Shown: positions 62,059 to 64,000 of the stretch, in pieces
How the letters are laid out: each line of letters starts with the position of its first letter
How positions within the stretch are numbered: the stretch's first letter is position 1
Source: Lewinellaceae bacterium
Lineage (GTDB): Bacteria; Bacteroidota; Bacteroidia; Chitinophagales; Saprospiraceae
Assembly (NCBI GenBank): GCA_016708875.1
Contig: JADJFA010000018.1
Span: 1 to 64,000 of the forward strand
DNA length: 64,000 nt
Direction: 5' to 3'
Position numbers and translations under genes: made by a program
Notes under the pieces: model-generated
What the model saw: the letters and a program-made list of their open reading frames with translations, nothing else
The model's database searches: none
What the model was told of the DNA's origin: nothing

Positions 62059-63663
62059 ATGGCATCTTCATACGGACCGAGGCAGTCGCTCTCTCAAAAA
62101 CTACAGCAAAAGCTATCCCCCCAGCAGATTCAATTGATGAAACTGCTGCAAATTCCCACAGCTACCCTCGAACAACGTATTGAAGAAGAACTGGAAGCCA
62201 ACCCCGCACTCGAAGAAGGCGATGAAACTGCCGACCTCTCAGAAGGCTTGAGCGATATGGACTTGTCCGACGCCGATCTGAGTTATTACGAACGCGAACA
62301 GAAAGTCGAGAGCGGCCAGGCAGACGATGATTTAGGGGGTGAAAGTGTCACTGCGTCCGAAGACGTGATTGTCGAGATTGACCGCGAAACTGCCGACGAC
62401 TATGCAGATGAAGATGACTCCGTCAGCCTCCGCGACGACGATGGTCCCGACCTTGACGACTACCTCATCAATTTTATAGAAGACGACCCCTCGACCTACA
62501 AAACCCGCGACGACAGTCGGGGCGGCGACCAGGAAGACAAACAGGTGCCGCTTGCCTTCGAAAACACTTTTCACGAATATCTGGAGCAACAACTTGGAAT
62601 GCTCAAACTCGACGACGAGCGCGAACACGCCATTGCGCTTCAGGTCATAGGCTCGATAGACGACGATGGTTACCTCCGCCGCGAACCTTCGGCTATGGTG
62701 GACGACCTGCTTTTTAGTCAAAACATCAGCACCCACGAGAAGGAGATCAAGCAAATTCTCCTAAAAATACAACGATTTGATCCACCGGGTATTGGCGCAC
62801 GGGACCTTAGAGAATGCCTGATCCTTCAGCTCCAGCACCGACTTCGGCAAGACGATGATTCGCTTTCGCATGACGAAAAAATCGTAGTCCAGATAGCCTT
62901 GCGCATCATTGACCAGTATTTTGACGAGTTCACCAAAAAACACTACCCCAAGCTTTGCCGGCAACTCGGCATTGAAGAAGAAGACCTCCGCGACGCGATC
63001 AACGAGATTCTCAAACTCAACCCAAAACCCGCCAGTGGCTTTGCCTCAAAAGGCGACCGGGCCAACAATTATGTAGTGCCCGACTATATCGTGAGCAACC
63101 GCGACGGCGAACTGGAACTCACCCTCAACGCCCGAAACGCCCCCGACCTGCGCATCAACGACCAGTACCGTGATATGCTCAAGGCCTTCCACGATGGCCG
63201 AAACGGAAGGCGCGCCAACAAGAAAGAAAAGGAAGCCGTGCTTTTTATCAAGCAAAAAATAGACTCGGCCAAGTGGTTCATTGATGCCATCAAACAGCGG
63301 CAGCAAACCATGATGCTCACCATGGGCGCCATCCTCAAGCACCAGGAAGAGTACTTCCTCACCGGCGACCAAAAGAAGATCAGGCCCATGATTCTCAAGG
63401 ATATAGCCGACGTGACGAGCCTCGACATTTCGACCGTGAGCCGCGTGGCGAACTCCAAATATGTGCAGACAGAATTTGGCACAAAACGCCTGAAAGAGTT
63501 TTTCTCCGAAAGCCTCAGCACCCAGGACGGCGAGGAAGTATCCACCCTGGAAGTGCGGATATTAGACAGCCCAATTCCGTCGGACTCAATTTTTTTCGGA
63601 TCAAAACCTTGGCCATCGTCTTCTACGGTGAGCAGCAGATTCCCTTCGTTTTCAAGCAATTGA
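62059..63663 (+). CDS. rpoN: RNA polymerase sigma-54 factor, C-terminus replaced
   Basis: Sigma-54 directs RNA polymerase to -24/-12 promoters and needs an AAA+ activator. Region I is clear (SLSQKLQQKLSPQQIQLMKLLQIP, Gln/Leu-rich). A long acidic region II follows (residues about 50-160), then the core-binding region and the helix-turn-helix (ILKDIADVTSLDISTVSRVANSKYV, TEFGTKRLKEFFSE). Native sequence stops at residue 499 (STLEV, base 63555). The remaining codons to 63663 read antisense kinase sequence. The RpoN box (ARRTVAKYRE type), essential for -24 recognition, is missing. As read, the protein could not work normally. The ATG at 62059 begins the conserved N-terminus. Confidence 0.92.
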   Translation: MASSYGPRQSLSQKLQQKLSPQQIQLMKLLQIPTATLEQRIEEELEANPALEEGDETADLSEGLSDMDLSDADLSYYEREQKVESGQADDDLGGESVTASEDVIVEIDRETADDYADEDDSVSLRDDDGPDLDDYLINFIEDDPSTYKTRDDSRGGDQEDKQVPLAFENTFHEYLEQQLGMLKLDDEREHAIALQVIGSIDDDGYLRREPSAMVDDLLFSQNISTHEKEIKQILLKIQRFDPPGIGARDLRECLILQLQHRLRQDDDSLSHDEKIVVQIALRIIDQYFDEFTKKHYPKLCRQLGIEEEDLRDAINEILKLNPKPASGFASKGDRANNYVVPDYIVSNRDGELELTLNARNAPDLRINDQYRDMLKAFHDGRNGRRANKKEKEAVLFIKQKIDSAKWFIDAIKQRQQTMMLTMGAILKHQEEYFLTGDQKKIRPMILKDIADVTSLDISTVSRVANSKYVQTEFGTKRLKEFFSESLSTQDGEEVSTLEVRILDSPIPSDSIFFGSKPWPSSSTVSSRFPSFSSN

Positions 63664-64000
63664 ATGTTGACATGCCGCGCTTTGGCGTGTTTCAGCACAT
63701 TTCCGATCAGTTCTTGCACCATGCGGTAGATGTGGATTTTTTCCAATCCCCCACTTCTTCGAGCGGGTAGTTGGAAAAAAGTTGGACGTCAAGTCCAGGC
63801 TGGCCTGGCGGGCGCGCACGGCGAGTTCTTCGAGGGCTGCGGGCAAACCAGTCTTTTCGAGGGCCTTCGACATGAGGTCGTGTGAAATGCCGCGCACTTC
63901 ACGGTATGTAGCATCGAGGTCGTCGGCGATGTCGCGCGCCCGTTCGGCCATCTCGGGAGAATCGGAGAGCTGCTCGCGCAGCATATCCATTTTCATGTTG
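63556..64000 (-). pseudogene. HisKA_3-type sensor histidine kinase fragment, 5' end outside window, truncated and frameshifted
   Basis: Reading leftward from the window edge: the end of the HisKA_3 dimerisation/phosphoacceptor domain (MLREQLSDSPEMAERARDIADDLDATYREVRGISHDLM), then HATPase_c with an N box (VQELIGNVLKHAKA) and G1 box (DDGQGFDP). The gene stops inside the G2 box at GIGLSNIR (63556), where rpoN sequence begins on the other strand. The final about 25-30 residues of the ATPase domain are missing. A one-base change in the A6 run near 63775 shifts the frame. The kinase is of the NarL/DegS-partner class and probably controlled a LuxR-type regulator. The phosphorylated His would lie outside the window. 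Confidence 0.82.

Overview
The window looks like a Bacteroidota chromosome segment, most likely from the Saprospiria lineage. This placement is an inference. It rests on type IX secretion (T9SS) C-terminal sorting domains, SprB-type and PKD-like giant surface proteins, an S46 dipeptidyl peptidase, a PorT-like beta-barrel, promoter motifs of the TAnnTTTG kind, and little use of Shine-Dalgarno sequences. Many one-base insertions and deletions at short homopolymers break otherwise well-preserved genes, which suggests a long-read (probably metagenomic) consensus with residual errors.

Region 1 (1-39196) holds two tandem giant T9SS adhesin loci. Locus A (1-13452) enters from outside the window. It has about 14 units of a 474-bp (158-residue) DUF11-like repeat, then a SprB module, HYR-like modules, a dockerin-like/cohesin-like C-terminal region and a sorting domain. 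Locus B (14108-39196, about 8,360 codons) is seen whole. It has a signal peptide, about 16 PKD-like modules, nine Ig-like modules, a SprB module, 22 of the same 158-residue repeats, and a C-terminal third nearly identical to that of A. Homology ends at the stop codon. The copies differ by substitutions, by one repeat unit and in repeat-flavour order, so they look like real paralogues homogenised by recombination, overlaid by frame breaks at different sites. Between them lies an AT-rich leader rich in T-tract hairpins.

Region 2 (39342-53031) is ordinary chromosomal content: a class I methyltransferase, a leucyl-tRNA synthetase with a roughly 117-residue extra domain, a GT87 plus GT2 glycosyltransferase pair, a DUF2721 membrane protein, a SCO1-like lipoprotein followed by a TlpA-like thioredoxin protein, a frameshifted DPP11-type S46 peptidase, an ATE-family acyltransferase and a lipoprotein split by an in-frame amber codon.

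Region 3 (53155-64000) holds a secreted thioredoxin/SprB-repeat/HYR protein with a sorting domain (one frameshift), a RAYT-like HUH transposase beside a large inverted repeat, a DUF433 protein, a small conserved protein, a PorT-like barrel, a DUF3298 lipoprotein, an O6-alkylguanine-DNA methyltransferase and rpoN. rpoN is cut before its RpoN box and joined to an inverted, also truncated, HisKA_3-type histidine kinase gene. That junction is either an inversion breakpoint or an assembly chimera.

Several unrelated families of long inverted repeats sit at gene ends (40970, 46373, 57731, 61001, 61669). Some repeat sequence has been taken into coding sequence, giving the C-terminal tails of the DUF2721 protein and DPP11 and a linker in both giant adhesins. 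I saw no tRNA, rRNA, CRISPR array or complete insertion sequence.
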